Shown here: positions 7,808-16,420 of the stretch, one piece after another
How the letters are laid out: every line of letters starts with the position of its first letter
Numbering within the stretch: the first letter of the stretch is position 1
NCBI GenBank assembly: GCA_003132665.1
Contig: PKYN01000009.1
Location: 34,677 to 98,676 of the forward strand
Source of the DNA: Actinomycetota bacterium
Lineage (GTDB): Bacteria; Actinomycetota; Thermoleophilia; Gaiellales; Gaiellaceae
Reading direction: 5' to 3'
Length of the DNA stretch: 64,000 bases
Made by a program: the position numbers and the translations under genes
Notes under the pieces: generated by a model
The model's input: the letters and a program-made list of their open reading frames with translations, nothing else
The model's database searches: none
What the model was told of the DNA's origin: nothing

Positions 7808-8230
7808 ATGCAAACGATCTTGGTGGCAACCGACGGCTCGGCCTGCGGGCAGCGGGCCGAAGACGAAGGAGTCAGCCTGGCCGTCGCTACCGGCGCCCGT
7901 CTTGTCTTTCTGCACGTCCAGCCCGAGGTTGACCCGTCCCGCTCTCGTCCGGGCGCGCTGAGCGAAGAGACCGACGAGTCGCACGCCCTGCTCGACCGGG
8001 CGCTGGCAAAGGCAATCGGAGCGGGCGTCGACGCGGAGGCCGAGATCGTCGAGGGAAGCGCCGCCCGCGAGATCGTCGATGCCGCGCGCTTGCGTGGCGC
8101 CGACGTCATCGTCGTCGGCTCGCGCGGGCTCGGCAAGCTGTCGGGCATGTTCCTGGGCAGCGTCTCGCGCGACGTGCTGAGCGAGACCGACCGGCCGGTG
8201 CTGATCGTCAAGGAAGAAAAGGCGTCCTGA
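7808..8230 (+). CDS. Universal stress protein (UspA family)
   Basis: A 140-residue single-domain Usp. Seen: first strand MQTILVATDGS and the ATP-binding signature G104-S-R-G-L-G-K with a later G117-S118 (G-2x-G-9x-G-S/T), so it should bind ATP. The start is supported by AAAGGAG about 10 bases upstream. Usp proteins are cytoplasmic and are induced by stress, starvation or hypoxia in other bacteria. It is convergent with the macrodomain gene, with one base between the stop codons. A second Usp is encoded at 9901-10350. Confidence 0.92.
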   Translation: MQTILVATDGSACGQRAEDEGVSLAVATGARLVFLHVQPEVDPSRSRPGALSEETDESHALLDRALAKAIGAGVDAEAEIVEGSAAREIVDAARLRGADVIVVGSRGLGKLSGMFLGSVSRDVLSETDRPVLIVKEEKAS

Positions 8231-8231
8231 G

Positions 8232-8783
8232 CTAGGCGCTCTTCTCGAGCAGCGCCAGCGCCTGCTCGAAGACGCCGCGCATCTCCTCGTCGACGAAGAC
8301 GAAGCGCACCTTCTCGATCCGCGGCAGCCGAATGAGCGCGTCGTTCGTCGCGGCCAGTGCGACCGGCGCGGCCAGCCGCGCGGGATATCCGTAGGCGCCG
8401 GTGGAGATCGCGGGGAAGGCGACCGTGCGGCAGCCGTGCTCGCGAGCAAGCTCCAGCGCCCGCTCGTGGCAAGAGGCCAGGAGCAGCTCCTCGTCGGCGC
8501 CGCCGCCCTGCCAAACCGGCCCGACAGCGTGGATGACGAAGCGCGCCGGAAGCTTGCCGGCCGCCGTGATGACCGCCTCACCCGGCGCGCAGTAGCCGAT
8601 CTTGCGGCACTCGGCCATGATCTCCGGCCCGCCGGCGCGATGGATCGCCCCATCCACTCCGCCGCCGCCGCGCAGCGCGGAATTGGCCGCATTGACGATC
8701 GCGTCGACGTGCTCGCGCGTGATGTCTCCGAGCGCCAGCTCGATTCGCTCGTATGCGGCGACCTGTGTGGGATCTGCCTGCAC
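8232..8783 (-). CDS. Macrodomain protein (O-acetyl-ADP-ribose deacetylase type)
   Basis: A 183-residue stand-alone macrodomain of the MacroD/YmdB type, which hydrolyses O-acetyl-ADP-ribose or removes mono-ADP-ribose from proteins. Seen: LALGDITREHVDAIVNAAN, with the conserved Asp and Asn of the ADP-ribose pocket; GGGGVDGAIHRAGG, the substrate loop; CRTVAFPAISTGAYGYP, the second phosphate-binding loop. Length is normal. It is convergent with the Usp gene and divergent from the aldo-keto reductase gene across a 138-base gap. Confidence 0.92.
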   Translation of the reverse strand: MQADPTQVAAYERIELALGDITREHVDAIVNAANSALRGGGGVDGAIHRAGGPEIMAECRKIGYCAPGEAVITAAGKLPARFVIHAVGPVWQGGGADEELLLASCHERALELAREHGCRTVAFPAISTGAYGYPARLAAPVALAATNDALIRLPRIEKVRFVFVDEEMRGVFEQALALLEKSA

Positions 8784-8921
8784 TCCTCCAGGCTAATGGC
8801 TTTCTGGAGGCGATGCACTGGGCGATCGTGAGTGAGCCAGACGCCCGCCCGCCCGGTTTAGTCATTGCGGTTCACACATCCGAGTGGTTCTGAGCCCGAG
8901 ACGATTCTGTAGGCTTCCGCC

Positions 8922-9887
8922 GTGCGCTACCGAACGCTAGGCCGGACGGGACTCGAGGTATCGGAGATCGGCTTCGGCACCTGGGGAGTAGGCGCGGACG
9001 CCTGGAAGGGTGGAACCGACGCCGATTCGCTCGCCGCCATGCGCCGCGCGATCGAGCTCGGCGTCAACTTCATCGACACCGCCATCGTCTACGGCTCCGG
9101 TCACAGCGAGAAGCTGGTCGGGCAGATCAAGCGCGAGCACCCCGAGGTGATGATCGCCACCAAGGTCAATCCCGCCAACTGGGAATGGCCGGCCAGCGAC
9201 GAGACTCCGGCCGACGAGGCCTTCTCGGCGGCTCACGTGATCGCGCGCACCGAAGAGAGCCTGCGCAACCTCGGCGCCGACGTCATCGACGTGCAGCAGT
9301 TCCACGTCTGGTCGGATGCCTGGGTCGACAAGGGCAGCTGGCTGGAGGGGATCGAGCAGCTCAAGCGCGACGGCAAGATCCGCTTCTTCGGCGTCTCGGT
9401 CAACGACGCGCAGCCCGACTCGGTGCTGAAGCTGGTCGAGACCGGTCTGGTCGACAGCATCCAGGTGATCTACAACATCTTCGACCAGGCGCCCGAGGAC
9501 AATCTCTTCCCGGCCTGCGAGCGGCGCGACGTCGGCATCATCGTCCGCGTTCCCTTCGACGAAGGCGCCCTCACCGGCAAGGTCACGCCCGACACGGTCT
9601 TCGAGGAGGGCGACTTCCGCAACGACTACTTCAAGGGCAACCGCAAGACCGAGGTCTGGGAAGCCGTGCACAAGCTCACCGCCGATCTGGACATACCGCT
9701 CGAGCGGCTGCCCGAGCTGGCGCTTCGCTTCACGCTGGTTCCGGACGTCGTCTCGACCGTCATCCCCGGGATGCGCAGCATTCCGCACGTCGAGTCGAAC
9801 ATCGCCGCCGGCGACGCGGGCCTGCTCACACCCGATCAGATCGAAATTCTGCGCGCGCACCGCTGGGTGCACGACTGGTACCACTAG
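8922..9887 (+). CDS. Aldo/keto reductase
   Basis: A 321-residue NADP-dependent oxidoreductase with a TIM-barrel fold. Seen: start MRYRTLGRTGLEVSEIGFGTW, catalytic Asp in NFIDTAIVYG with Tyr five residues on, Lys in MIATKVNP, and a late VVSTVIPGMRS typical of the cofactor site. The histidine usually found at the end of the fourth strand may be the one in QQFHVW. The GTG start at 8922 gives the canonical N-terminus. The substrate cannot be predicted; neighbours are stress-related but not a pathway. A downstream Usp gene is convergent. Confidence 0.9.
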   Translation: MRYRTLGRTGLEVSEIGFGTWGVGADAWKGGTDADSLAAMRRAIELGVNFIDTAIVYGSGHSEKLVGQIKREHPEVMIATKVNPANWEWPASDETPADEAFSAAHVIARTEESLRNLGADVIDVQQFHVWSDAWVDKGSWLEGIEQLKRDGKIRFFGVSVNDAQPDSVLKLVETGLVDSIQVIYNIFDQAPEDNLFPACERRDVGIIVRVPFDEGALTGKVTPDTVFEEGDFRNDYFKGNRKTEVWEAVHKLTADLDIPLERLPELALRFTLVPDVVSTVIPGMRSIPHVESNIAAGDAGLLTPDQIEILRAHRWVHDWYH

Positions 9888-9900
9888 GCCCTCGCTCGCC

Positions 9901-10350
9901 CTATCCGGCGGCGGGCGCACACTCGCAGCCGGCGCGAACGATCGTCACCGGGCAGCGGGCGTGGTGTGCGCACTGCTGGCTGACCGAGCCCAGCATCAGC
10001 TCGCGAAAGCCGCCCCGGCCGCGCGAGCCGACCACCAGCAACTCGGCTTCCGCCGACGCCTCGACGAGTACATTCGCGGGCTGACCTTCGCGAACGACGG
10101 GCTCGATCTCCACGCTGCCGCCGTCTTCCTTCGCTACCTCGAGCGCTTCTTCCAGCACCTCTTTCGCGGCGGCTTCGGAATCTTCCGCGAGGCGGGGCGG
10201 AGGGGGAGCCCAACCGGCCCCGTAGGCCGCCAGCGGAACATGCCAGACGACGACCACGCGCAGCTTTGCCTTACGGATGCGGGCCTCTTCGAGCGCGAAC
10301 CTGAGCGCCGAGTGCGAGCACTTCGAGCCATCCACACCGACGACGATCAT
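9901..10350 (-). CDS. Universal stress protein (UspA family), second copy
   Basis: A 149-residue Usp with first strand MIVVGVDGSKCSHSAL and the nucleotide motif GSRGRGGFRELMLGSVS. It differs clearly from the 7808-8230 protein, so they are not a recent duplication. The C-terminus is cysteine-containing (GCECAP), which is unusual for Usp. It lies 14 bases from the convergent aldo-keto reductase stop. Confidence 0.92.
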   Translation of the reverse strand: MIVVGVDGSKCSHSALRFALEEARIRKAKLRVVVVWHVPLAAYGAGWAPPPPRLAEDSEAAAKEVLEEALEVAKEDGGSVEIEPVVREGQPANVLVEASAEAELLVVGSRGRGGFRELMLGSVSQQCAHHARCPVTIVRAGCECAPAAG

Positions 10351-10448
10351 CCGGGCCTCCTTCGCGCTGGCGAGCTGTCTACCTGGAGTTTCTCTCGGCC
10401 TAGCGTCGCGGGCAAGTCCTCTCCGCCGCAGAAGGTGCTAGAAAGCGA

Positions 10449-11120
10449 GTGGTGGGTCGGGCTGCATTCAATCGCCGGATCAGATGGACGTTTTCCTTGG
10501 CGCTCGCGCTCGCGAGCGTCGTTCTCGCGCCGGCCGCCGGCGCGCAGGCCCAGCCGTCCTTTCGTTCCTCGGTCGCGCCGATAGACCCGGCGTTTCGCGC
10601 GCAGATGACCTCCTGGCACGGGGGCTGCCCGGTTCCGGTCTCCGACCTGCGTCTCGTTCGCGCCAGCTTCTGGGGCTTTGACGGCCGCGCACATCAGGGC
10701 CGTCTGATCGTGCAGCGCAGTTACACGAGCCCGGTTGTCAAGGCGCTCGAGACTCTCTACTACGGGCGCTTCCCGATCAGGCGCATGCAGCCCGTGGAAG
10801 CCTATGGCTCGAGCGACGAGCGCTCGATGGCGGCCGACAACACTTCCGCCTTCAATTGCCGCGGCGTTCCCGGCGCCGGCTGGTCGGAGCACGCCTACGG
10901 CCGCGCCATCGATATCAACCCACTCGAGAACCCCGAGGTTCGCCAGGGCGTCGTCTCGCCGCCGGGCGAGCGCGCCTACCTCGATCGCCGCAAGTGGAAG
11001 AAGGGGATGATCCATTCGGGCGACAAGGCCGTGAGCGCGTTTGCGGCGGTCGGTTGGCACTGGGACGGCTACTGGCACTCGCTCAAGGACTACCAGCACT
11101 TCTCCTGGAACGGGCAGTGA
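10449..11120 (+). CDS. Secreted M15-family peptidase (D-Ala-D-Ala carboxypeptidase-like)
   Basis: A 223-residue exported protein. An Arg-rich start, a hydrophobic helix at 14-30 and an AGAQAQ cleavage region form a Sec signal peptide. The domain has the M15 zinc site: His148 and Asp155 in SEHAYGRAIDINP, and His217 in DYQHFSW, with WHWDGYWH before it. This matches the VanY/M15_4 group that trims D-Ala-D-Ala or L-Ala-D-Glu bonds in peptidoglycan. The GTG start gives a proper signal peptide, but no strong ribosome-binding site is visible. Both it and the M23 protein at 11999 act on the cell wall, though an opposing gene separates them. Confidence 0.86.
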   Translation: MVGRAAFNRRIRWTFSLALALASVVLAPAAGAQAQPSFRSSVAPIDPAFRAQMTSWHGGCPVPVSDLRLVRASFWGFDGRAHQGRLIVQRSYTSPVVKALETLYYGRFPIRRMQPVEAYGSSDERSMAADNTSAFNCRGVPGAGWSEHAYGRAIDINPLENPEVRQGVVSPPGERAYLDRRKWKKGMIHSGDKAVSAFAAVGWHWDGYWHSLKDYQHFSWNGQ

Positions 11121-11322
11121 GAGCTCGCGTCGCGAGATCCCGCTGAGGAGCGTGCTACGAAGTCGACGCGAAGTCGGCGCTTTCGCGTGCGCCTTCATTC
11201 GATACCGTTCCCCGCCCCGTGGGAGGGTGGGGGGAGGTGGGTGGGTTTAGCGAGGTGTCTGGGACTCTGCGCAGTACACCCGCCCAGACCACCCAATCAG
11301 TCTCGGGTATGAGCGAAAGCCC

Positions 11323-11847
11323 TCAATCCGCCCGGCGAATCGTCACGCCCATCGTCTCCAGGTGTGCCAGCGCCGTTCGGTGGATGACATCCGCCGGGAA
11401 GCTGCCGGCGCTCGAATCGATCGCGCGCGTCCCGGTCGCCCTCGCGTCGATCGCAACCTTGAGCCCGCGCATCAGCGCCTCGCGCGCGGTCGTCGAGACG
11501 CACATGTGAGTCAGAAAGCCGACCAGCTCGATTGCATCGGCTCCCTTCTCATCGAGCCAGCGGCCCAGTTCGGTGCCGGTCAGCGCGCCGAAGACGGTCT
11601 TGACGAAGACGGGCTCGTCCTCGGCCGGCTCGAGCTCCGGCGACGGCTCGGCGCCCCAGCTCCCCGGCCGGAAGCGCTCCGCATCCGCGGCGTTGTTGTG
11701 AAGGATCCAGGCGATTGGCCGCCGCGCCGCGCGGGCGGCTGTAACCAGCCCGGCGATCTCCCCCAGCGCGGCCGCATGACCCTCGACCGCCATCGCGCCG
11801 GCGGAGGAGAACTCGTTCTGTACGTCTATCACGACCAACGCTTCCAT
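11323..11847 (-). CDS. Isochorismatase-family cysteine hydrolase
   Basis: A 174-residue hydrolase with the family triad Asp8 (VIDVQNEF), Lys83 (FVKTVFGAL) and Cys116 (THMCVSTTAREA). Family members cleave isochorismate, nicotinamide, ureidoacrylate or related amides; the substrate here is not identifiable. The start at 11847 is chosen because AAGGAA lies 6 bases upstream and MEALVVIDVQ is the normal N-terminus; a frame extending to 11901 is not typical of the family. It is transcribed alone, convergent with the M15 gene across about 200 bases that show only G-rich, low-complexity sequence. Confidence 0.87.
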   Translation of the reverse strand: MEALVVIDVQNEFSSAGAMAVEGHAAALGEIAGLVTAARAARRPIAWILHNNAADAERFRPGSWGAEPSPELEPAEDEPVFVKTVFGALTGTELGRWLDEKGADAIELVGFLTHMCVSTTAREALMRGLKVAIDARATGTRAIDSSAGSFPADVIHRTALAHLETMGVTIRRAD

Positions 11848-11998
11848 CGAATTCCTTTCCATCCGGGGCGTCTCGATACGCTCTGCTGGAACAATTGGCA
11901 AACTCTTCGCTAACAGCCGAAGGCTTTCGCGCGTCGTCTAAAAAGTGAAGGTATCTGGAATACGCCTTCAGGTGACCGGGGATCGAGCTCGGAGGGGA

Positions 11999-13066
11999 AT
12001 GCACTTCTCGCCTGAGAGAATCGGAAAGAGCCAACTGTCCGAGCGCGCGCGCCGGCCCGCAGCGTCGCGTTGCAGGAGGCCGTTTTCATCGAGCGCGACG
12101 AGGATCCTGGTCGCGGCTATCGGCGCCGTGGCTGTGGCACTCACGCTGCCGGCGCTGGCAAGCGCAAGCTACGGCTACGGCTGGCCGATCAAGCCATTCG
12201 GCCAGGCGCATCCGGTGCGCGGCCAGCTCAACGATCCGCGCATGAATGGAGCCGACTTCTACTCGTCGAGCAGCCATTCGTTCCACTTCGGCTTGGACAT
12301 CGCGGCGCCGGACGGCAAGGCGGTCTATGCCGTGGCGCCGGGCTGGGTGCACTACCTGAGCTCGAGCGCCATCGCCGTCCGCGAGCCCAATGATGTGACG
12401 ACCTTCAGCTATTGGCACATCCGTCCGGTTGCGAAGCGAGGCAAGAAAGTGAAGCTGCACGCGCTGCTCGGCTACATCGAGCGGGGGTACGGGCACGTCC
12501 ACTTCGCCGAGAAGCGAGACGACCGATACGTCAATCCGCTCCGGCGAGGCGGGCTCACGCCCTACATCGACACCACGCGGCCGACCATCAGCTCGGTCTC
12601 CTACTACGACACCGCCTATCACGATCTCACGAGCGCAACGCTGTCGGGGACGGTGAAGCTCGCCGTCAGCGCCTTCGATACACCTCAGATGGCTTCGACC
12701 TGGCCCTGGGCGGTGGTCACGCCTTCCTCGCTCGTCTGGCAGATCTTCGACGCCGGCGGTAAGCCGGTTTTGGACGGGCAATGGGATCTCGGCATTTTTC
12801 TGTGTCCTCTCGACCCGCTTGCGGTCTTCGCACCGGGAACGCTGAAAAACAACTTCGTCAAGAACGTGATCGTCGAAGGGACCTACGACTACTGGCTGGG
12901 AGAGCCCTGGGACACGACCAGCGTCGCGAACGGCGCCTACTCGCTGGTCGTGACCGCGGCCGACATACGAGGAAACCAGATGGCGAAGACCGTCGACTTC
13001 AACGTCGCCAACGATCCGTTGGCGGTCACCCCGGCTCCGCCGGCTTCGAGCTCCGCGGCCGGTTGA
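11999..13066 (+). CDS. Secreted M23-family (LytM) peptidase
   Basis: A 355-residue protein. A long basic N-terminal region is followed by a hydrophobic helix at 35-52 and PALASAS, a Sec cleavage site. The catalytic domain (about 60-185) has the zinc ligands of LytM/M23 endopeptidases, His96 and Asp100 in HFGLD, and the H166-V-H168 motif, so it is probably active on peptidoglycan cross-links. Residues 190-340 are a beta-sandwich-like region with SLVVTAADIRGN, resembling Ig-like wall or adhesion domains. ATG 11999 is preceded closely by GGAGGGG; an in-frame ATG at 11945 is the alternative. Confidence 0.8.
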   Translation: MHFSPERIGKSQLSERARRPAASRCRRPFSSSATRILVAAIGAVAVALTLPALASASYGYGWPIKPFGQAHPVRGQLNDPRMNGADFYSSSSHSFHFGLDIAAPDGKAVYAVAPGWVHYLSSSAIAVREPNDVTTFSYWHIRPVAKRGKKVKLHALLGYIERGYGHVHFAEKRDDRYVNPLRRGGLTPYIDTTRPTISSVSYYDTAYHDLTSATLSGTVKLAVSAFDTPQMASTWPWAVVTPSSLVWQIFDAGGKPVLDGQWDLGIFLCPLDPLAVFAPGTLKNNFVKNVIVEGTYDYWLGEPWDTTSVANGAYSLVVTAADIRGNQMAKTVDFNVANDPLAVTPAPPASSSAAG

Positions 13067-13107
13067 GCGACTTCTCCAGTTTTGCGCGCCGGTATAGTCG
13101 AAGCGCA

Positions 13108-13193
13108 GCGCGATGAGGCTCGCGCCTAACCGTCCCGTCCTTCGGGTCTGATGGCCTCTACGAAACGTTGTTGGCCTGACGGTTAGGTGGAGG
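13108..13193 (+). promoter_or_regulatory. Fluoride riboswitch (crcB motif) with SD-sequestering platform
   Basis: The aptamer follows the crcB/fluoride riboswitch pattern. P1 is GCGCG (13108-13112) with CGCGC (13121-13125), closing an AUGAGGCU loop. A second stem is CCCG/CGGG (13134-13137 with 13143-13146). The invariant CUGAUGGCCUCUAC follows at 13148-13161. The loop GAGGC (13115-13119) can pair with GCCUC (13154-13158) as the required pseudoknot. When the pseudoknot is absent, CCUCUAC (13155-13161) can pair over 7 bases with GUGGAGG (13187-13193), the Shine-Dalgarno region of the antiporter. A perfect 10-bp pairing of 13125-13134 with 13178-13187 is another alternative fold. Fluoride binding would therefore free the SD; the mechanism is inferred. 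Confidence 0.88.
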
Positions 13194-13200
13194 TTGCTTC

Positions 13201-14364
13201 ATGGATCCAGTTCAGCTCGCGGCGGTTCTCGCCGCCGTCGTACTCCTTGCGAGCATGCTCTCGGTCGAGCTGGGCGTCACGGTTGCCCTGATCGAGCTGA
13301 CCCTCGGCGTGGTGGCCGGTAACGTCTTCCACCTCGCGAGCACGGGCTGGCTCGACTTCATCGCCGCCTTTGCGTCCATTGTCTTGACCTTCCTGGCCGG
13401 GATGGAGGTCGATCCGGTTTATCTGCGCCGCCGCGTGAAGGCGTCCGTCGGTATCGGCGTCGTCTCCTTCGTCGGCCCCTTCATCGTTGCCTCGCTCGCC
13501 GCCTTCTTTCTTCTCGACTGGTCGACGCGTGCCGCGCTCATTGCCGGCACAGCCCTCTCGACAACCTCGCTGGCGGTGGTCTACGCCGTGCTGGTCGAGC
13601 GGGGTCTCACCGACACCGGCATCGGCAAGCTCTTGATGAGCGCGACCTTCGTCACCGACATGTGCACCGCGATCGCGCTCTCGGCCATCTTCATCAAGCC
13701 CAACCTCTGGTATCCCGTTTTCCTGGTCGTCTCGCTCGCGCTGATTCTCGCACTGCCGCGGCTCGCGCCCTGGTTCTTCGGGCGCTACGGCGACCGCGTG
13801 ATCGAGCCCGAGATCAAGCTCGTCTTCGTCTGTCTGCTCGTGCTGATGGTGCTTGCCAACGCCTCGAACGGGCACGCCGTTCTGCCCGCGTTCGTGCTCG
13901 GGCTGGCGATGAGCCGTCATTACAGCGAGCACCGCGAGGAGCAAAAGAGGCTGCGCGTGGTGGCCTTCGCCTTTCTGACCCCGTTCTTCTTCATCAAGGG
14001 CGGGATGAACGTCTCGCTCGGGGCGGTTGCGGCCAACCTCGGCCTGCTCGGGGTTCTCCTGGCGGCGAAGATGCTGCCCAAGCTCGGGCTCGTCTATCCG
14101 CTCGCCCGCCGCGCCGACCCGCGCCACGCGGCCTTCTCGACGCTGCTGATGTCGACCGGGCTCACCTTCGGCACCATCTCGTCGCTCTACGGACTCAACG
14201 CCGGCATCATCGACAAGACGCAGTTCTCGCTGCTCGTCACCGTCGTGGTCGCCTCGGCCGTGGTGCCCACGGCCATCGCCGAGCGCTGGTTCCTGCCCAG
14301 CGCCGAGCGCGAGCTGGGAACCGATCGCAGGCACGCCGGCGCCGAGAGCGAGGAGTACGTCTAG
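13201..14364 (+). CDS. CPA2-type monovalent cation/H+ antiporter under fluoride riboswitch
   Basis: A 387-residue protein with about 11-13 hydrophobic segments and no soluble tail, matching the membrane domain of CPA2 Na+(K+)/H+ antiporters. Seen: FASIVLTFLAGMEVDP in the fourth to fifth segments, GTALSTTSLAVVYAVL, and ATFVTD with Asp153 in the ion-binding helix. The KefB/KefC C-terminal regulatory domains are absent. GGAGG lies 7 bases before the ATG. The preceding fluoride riboswitch implies expression when cytoplasmic fluoride is high; from memory, cation/proton antiporters are among the gene types linked to this riboswitch class. Direct fluoride transport is not implied. Confidence 0.85.
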   Translation: MDPVQLAAVLAAVVLLASMLSVELGVTVALIELTLGVVAGNVFHLASTGWLDFIAAFASIVLTFLAGMEVDPVYLRRRVKASVGIGVVSFVGPFIVASLAAFFLLDWSTRAALIAGTALSTTSLAVVYAVLVERGLTDTGIGKLLMSATFVTDMCTAIALSAIFIKPNLWYPVFLVVSLALILALPRLAPWFFGRYGDRVIEPEIKLVFVCLLVLMVLANASNGHAVLPAFVLGLAMSRHYSEHREEQKRLRVVAFAFLTPFFFIKGGMNVSLGAVAANLGLLGVLLAAKMLPKLGLVYPLARRADPRHAAFSTLLMSTGLTFGTISSLYGLNAGIIDKTQFSLLVTVVVASAVVPTAIAERWFLPSAERELGTDRRHAGAESEEYV

Positions 14365-14544
14365 CCGCTCCGCGGCCGACTCGGGAACCATCGCAGGCGA
14401 CCGTTCCGGCTGGCGATTCAATTTGCGCGGCCGTCCATAAGCCGTTTACCGGGAGAAAACGCCTCACGGCTTGGCGCGGGTGGAATTCCTCTACGCCGCC
14501 AGGACCTCGCGACTCATCGGCCCGATTCGACATACTCCGAGCCG

Positions 14545-15027
14545 GTGAGCATCGAGGAGGCACAGTCCGGAAGCTGGTGGAGTCCGTCGCCGCGGCTGCT
14601 CGTGCTGCGCCGGCTGGAGGTGGCGACGCTCACACTGGCCGCGCTGAGCGCGGCGGGCGTGGTCGCCGCGCTCGGGCACACGACGATCGGGCTCGCCTGC
14701 CTGGGTGGGGCGCTCGTGCTTGGGCTCGCAGCCGAGCGGTTTGTCTCACGCCGCTTCCACGCCTGGGGCTACGCCGAGCGCGAGGACGACCTGCTCGTGC
14801 GGCGCGGCGTGATGTTCTCGCGCCTGTCGGTGGTGCCCTACGGGCGGATGCAGTTCATCGACGTCACCGCCGGCCCGCTGGAGCGATCGTTCGGCCTGGC
14901 GACGGTGCGGATGCACACGGCCGCGGCCGCCAGCGATGCACGGATTCCCGGGCTCGATCGCGCGGAGGCGGCACGCTTGCGCGATCGCCTCGCCGAGGTC
15001 GGGGAGGCGCAGGCGGCGGGGCTGTGA
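14545..15027 (+). CDS. Membrane protein with bacterial PH domain (YdbS-like)
   Basis: A 160-residue protein with two hydrophobic helices at about 28-65 followed by a bacterial PH (bPH2/DUF304) domain: RREDDLLVRRGVMFSR-like strand, VVPYGRMQFIDV and GPLERSFGLATVRMHT. These motifs are diagnostic of the YdbS/YdbT pair of B. subtilis, which contribute to resistance against bacterial peptides. The GTG start at 14545 fits. Its stop overlaps the next start (GTGA), so the two membrane proteins are almost certainly co-expressed and may form a complex. Confidence 0.83.
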   Translation: MSIEEAQSGSWWSPSPRLLVLRRLEVATLTLAALSAAGVVAALGHTTIGLACLGGALVLGLAAERFVSRRFHAWGYAEREDDLLVRRGVMFSRLSVVPYGRMQFIDVTAGPLERSFGLATVRMHTAAAASDARIPGLDRAEAARLRDRLAEVGEAQAAGL

Positions 15028-16334
15028 CCGAGTGGAAGCGGCTGCATCCGCTGTCGCCGATCGTTCGCGGTGGCAGGGCCACGATCGCCGTCGGGACGGT
15101 GCTGCTGCTCTCTCTGCTCGCAGGTAGGGGATCGAGGGGCTCGACGCCCGAACTGGTGATCGTCGGCATCGTCGTCGTGCTCGGCTTCGTATCCTGGTTC
15201 GTCACCCGCTGGCGGATCGACGGCGACGATCTGCGCATCGAATCGGGCGTGCTGCGGCGGCAGTCGCTGCGTTTTCCGCTTTCGCAGGTGCAGGCGATCG
15301 ACATCGTCAGGCCGGGGCTGGCGCGCATCTTCGGCGTGGCCGAGCTGCGCCTGAGAACGGGCGGCTCGAGCGGCGACACGGCGCGGCTCGCCTACCTGGC
15401 CTCACACGAGGCGGAGCCGCTGCGCACCCGGCTGCTCGCCCTCGCCGAGGGCGCCCGCGTGCACGAAGGCACGCGCGAGCACGAAGGCGCGCCGGCGTCG
15501 GAGCCGGCCGACCAGGAGCACGTGCTGACGACGGTTCCCACGGGACGGCTTGTCGCCTCGGTTTTGATCAGCGACGTCGGAATTCTCGCCGAGGCCGTTC
15601 TCGCCGCCTTGATCGCCACCGCCTTGCTCTCGCCCTCCGCGGCCGCGGCGGTGATCGGCGGCGGCGCCGTCTGGATCTTCGCGGTGTTGACCCCCGTCTG
15701 GCGGCGCTTCAACCAGGAGTACCGGCTGAGCCTGGCCGAGGCGCCCGACGGGCTGCGCCTGCGCTCCGGCCTGATCGCGCTCAGCGCCGAGACGATCCGC
15801 CCCGGCCGCGTGCAGGCCGTGCGCATGGTCGAGCCACTGCTCTGGCGCGCGCTCGGCTGGTGCCGACTCGAGGTCGACCTGGCCGGCAAGCAGCGCTCGA
15901 AGGGAGAAGGCCAGGCCGAGCGCCGGCCGCTGCGCACGGTGCTGCCCGTCGGAAGCCGCGCCCTGGCCGAAGAGCTGCTCGAGCGCATCGTCCCCGACCG
16001 TCCGGGTGTGCAGTCGCCGCCACCGCGGCGAACGCTGCTGAAAAGCCCGCTTCGTTACCGCATGCTCGCCTGGGGGCGCAGCGAGACCTGCGTCGCCACG
16101 ACCAGCGGACGGATCCGCCGCGTGACCGTCTGGGCGCCGCTCGAGAAGGTGCAGAGCCTGCGCCGCGTGCAAGGCCCGCTGCAGCGCCGGCTGCACCTCG
16201 CCACCGTTCACGTTGACACCGCGGGCCACAGCGTCCACGCCGCGATCCGCGACCGGGACACGGCCGAAGCCGATCGCGCCCTCGCCGATCTGAGCGAGCT
16301 GGCGCGGGCGGAAAGGCGGAAGAAGGCGCGCTAG
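15024..16334 (+). CDS. Multi-PH-domain membrane protein (YdbT-like)
   Basis: A 436-residue partner of the upstream YdbS-like protein. Hydrophobic pairs lie at about 18-60 and 172-212. Three bPH2 repeats are visible: IESGVLRRQSLRFPLSQVQ, LRSGLIALSAETIRPGRVQ and a third, diverged VTVWAPLEKVQSLRRVQGP, each continuing into an RxxGxxxLxxxxAG-like strand. Function is inferred from the B. subtilis pair. The linker at about 145-170 is charged and His/Glu-rich. The GTG overlaps the previous stop codon. Confidence 0.83.
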   Translation: MTEWKRLHPLSPIVRGGRATIAVGTVLLLSLLAGRGSRGSTPELVIVGIVVVLGFVSWFVTRWRIDGDDLRIESGVLRRQSLRFPLSQVQAIDIVRPGLARIFGVAELRLRTGGSSGDTARLAYLASHEAEPLRTRLLALAEGARVHEGTREHEGAPASEPADQEHVLTTVPTGRLVASVLISDVGILAEAVLAALIATALLSPSAAAAVIGGGAVWIFAVLTPVWRRFNQEYRLSLAEAPDGLRLRSGLIALSAETIRPGRVQAVRMVEPLLWRALGWCRLEVDLAGKQRSKGEGQAERRPLRTVLPVGSRALAEELLERIVPDRPGVQSPPPRRTLLKSPLRYRMLAWGRSETCVATTSGRIRRVTVWAPLEKVQSLRRVQGPLQRRLHLATVHVDTAGHSVHAAIRDRDTAEADRALADLSELARAERRKKAR

Positions 16335-16362
16335 GCTCGGACCCGGACGCTATCCGCGCCCG

Positions 16363-16394
16363 GGCCGAGGAGGTCGGCGGCTAGCTCCTCGGCC
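16363..16394. terminator. Bidirectional hairpin between convergent genes
   Basis: GGCCGAGGAG (16363-16372) is perfectly complementary to CTCCTCGGCC (16385-16394) with a 12-base loop. It sits between the YdbT-like gene and the reverse-strand anti-sigma-like gene. No U-tract is seen, so factor-dependent or weak termination is possible. Confidence 0.5.
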
Positions 16395-16420
16395 AGGCGT
16401 TTCATATTCGAGCGCTTTGC

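Noticed and set aside
11121..11322. G-rich stretch (about 11216-11250) as a regulatory quadruplex
   Set aside because: G-runs are present, but the region lies between convergent stops and nothing links it to a gene start; chance in GC-rich DNA is likely.
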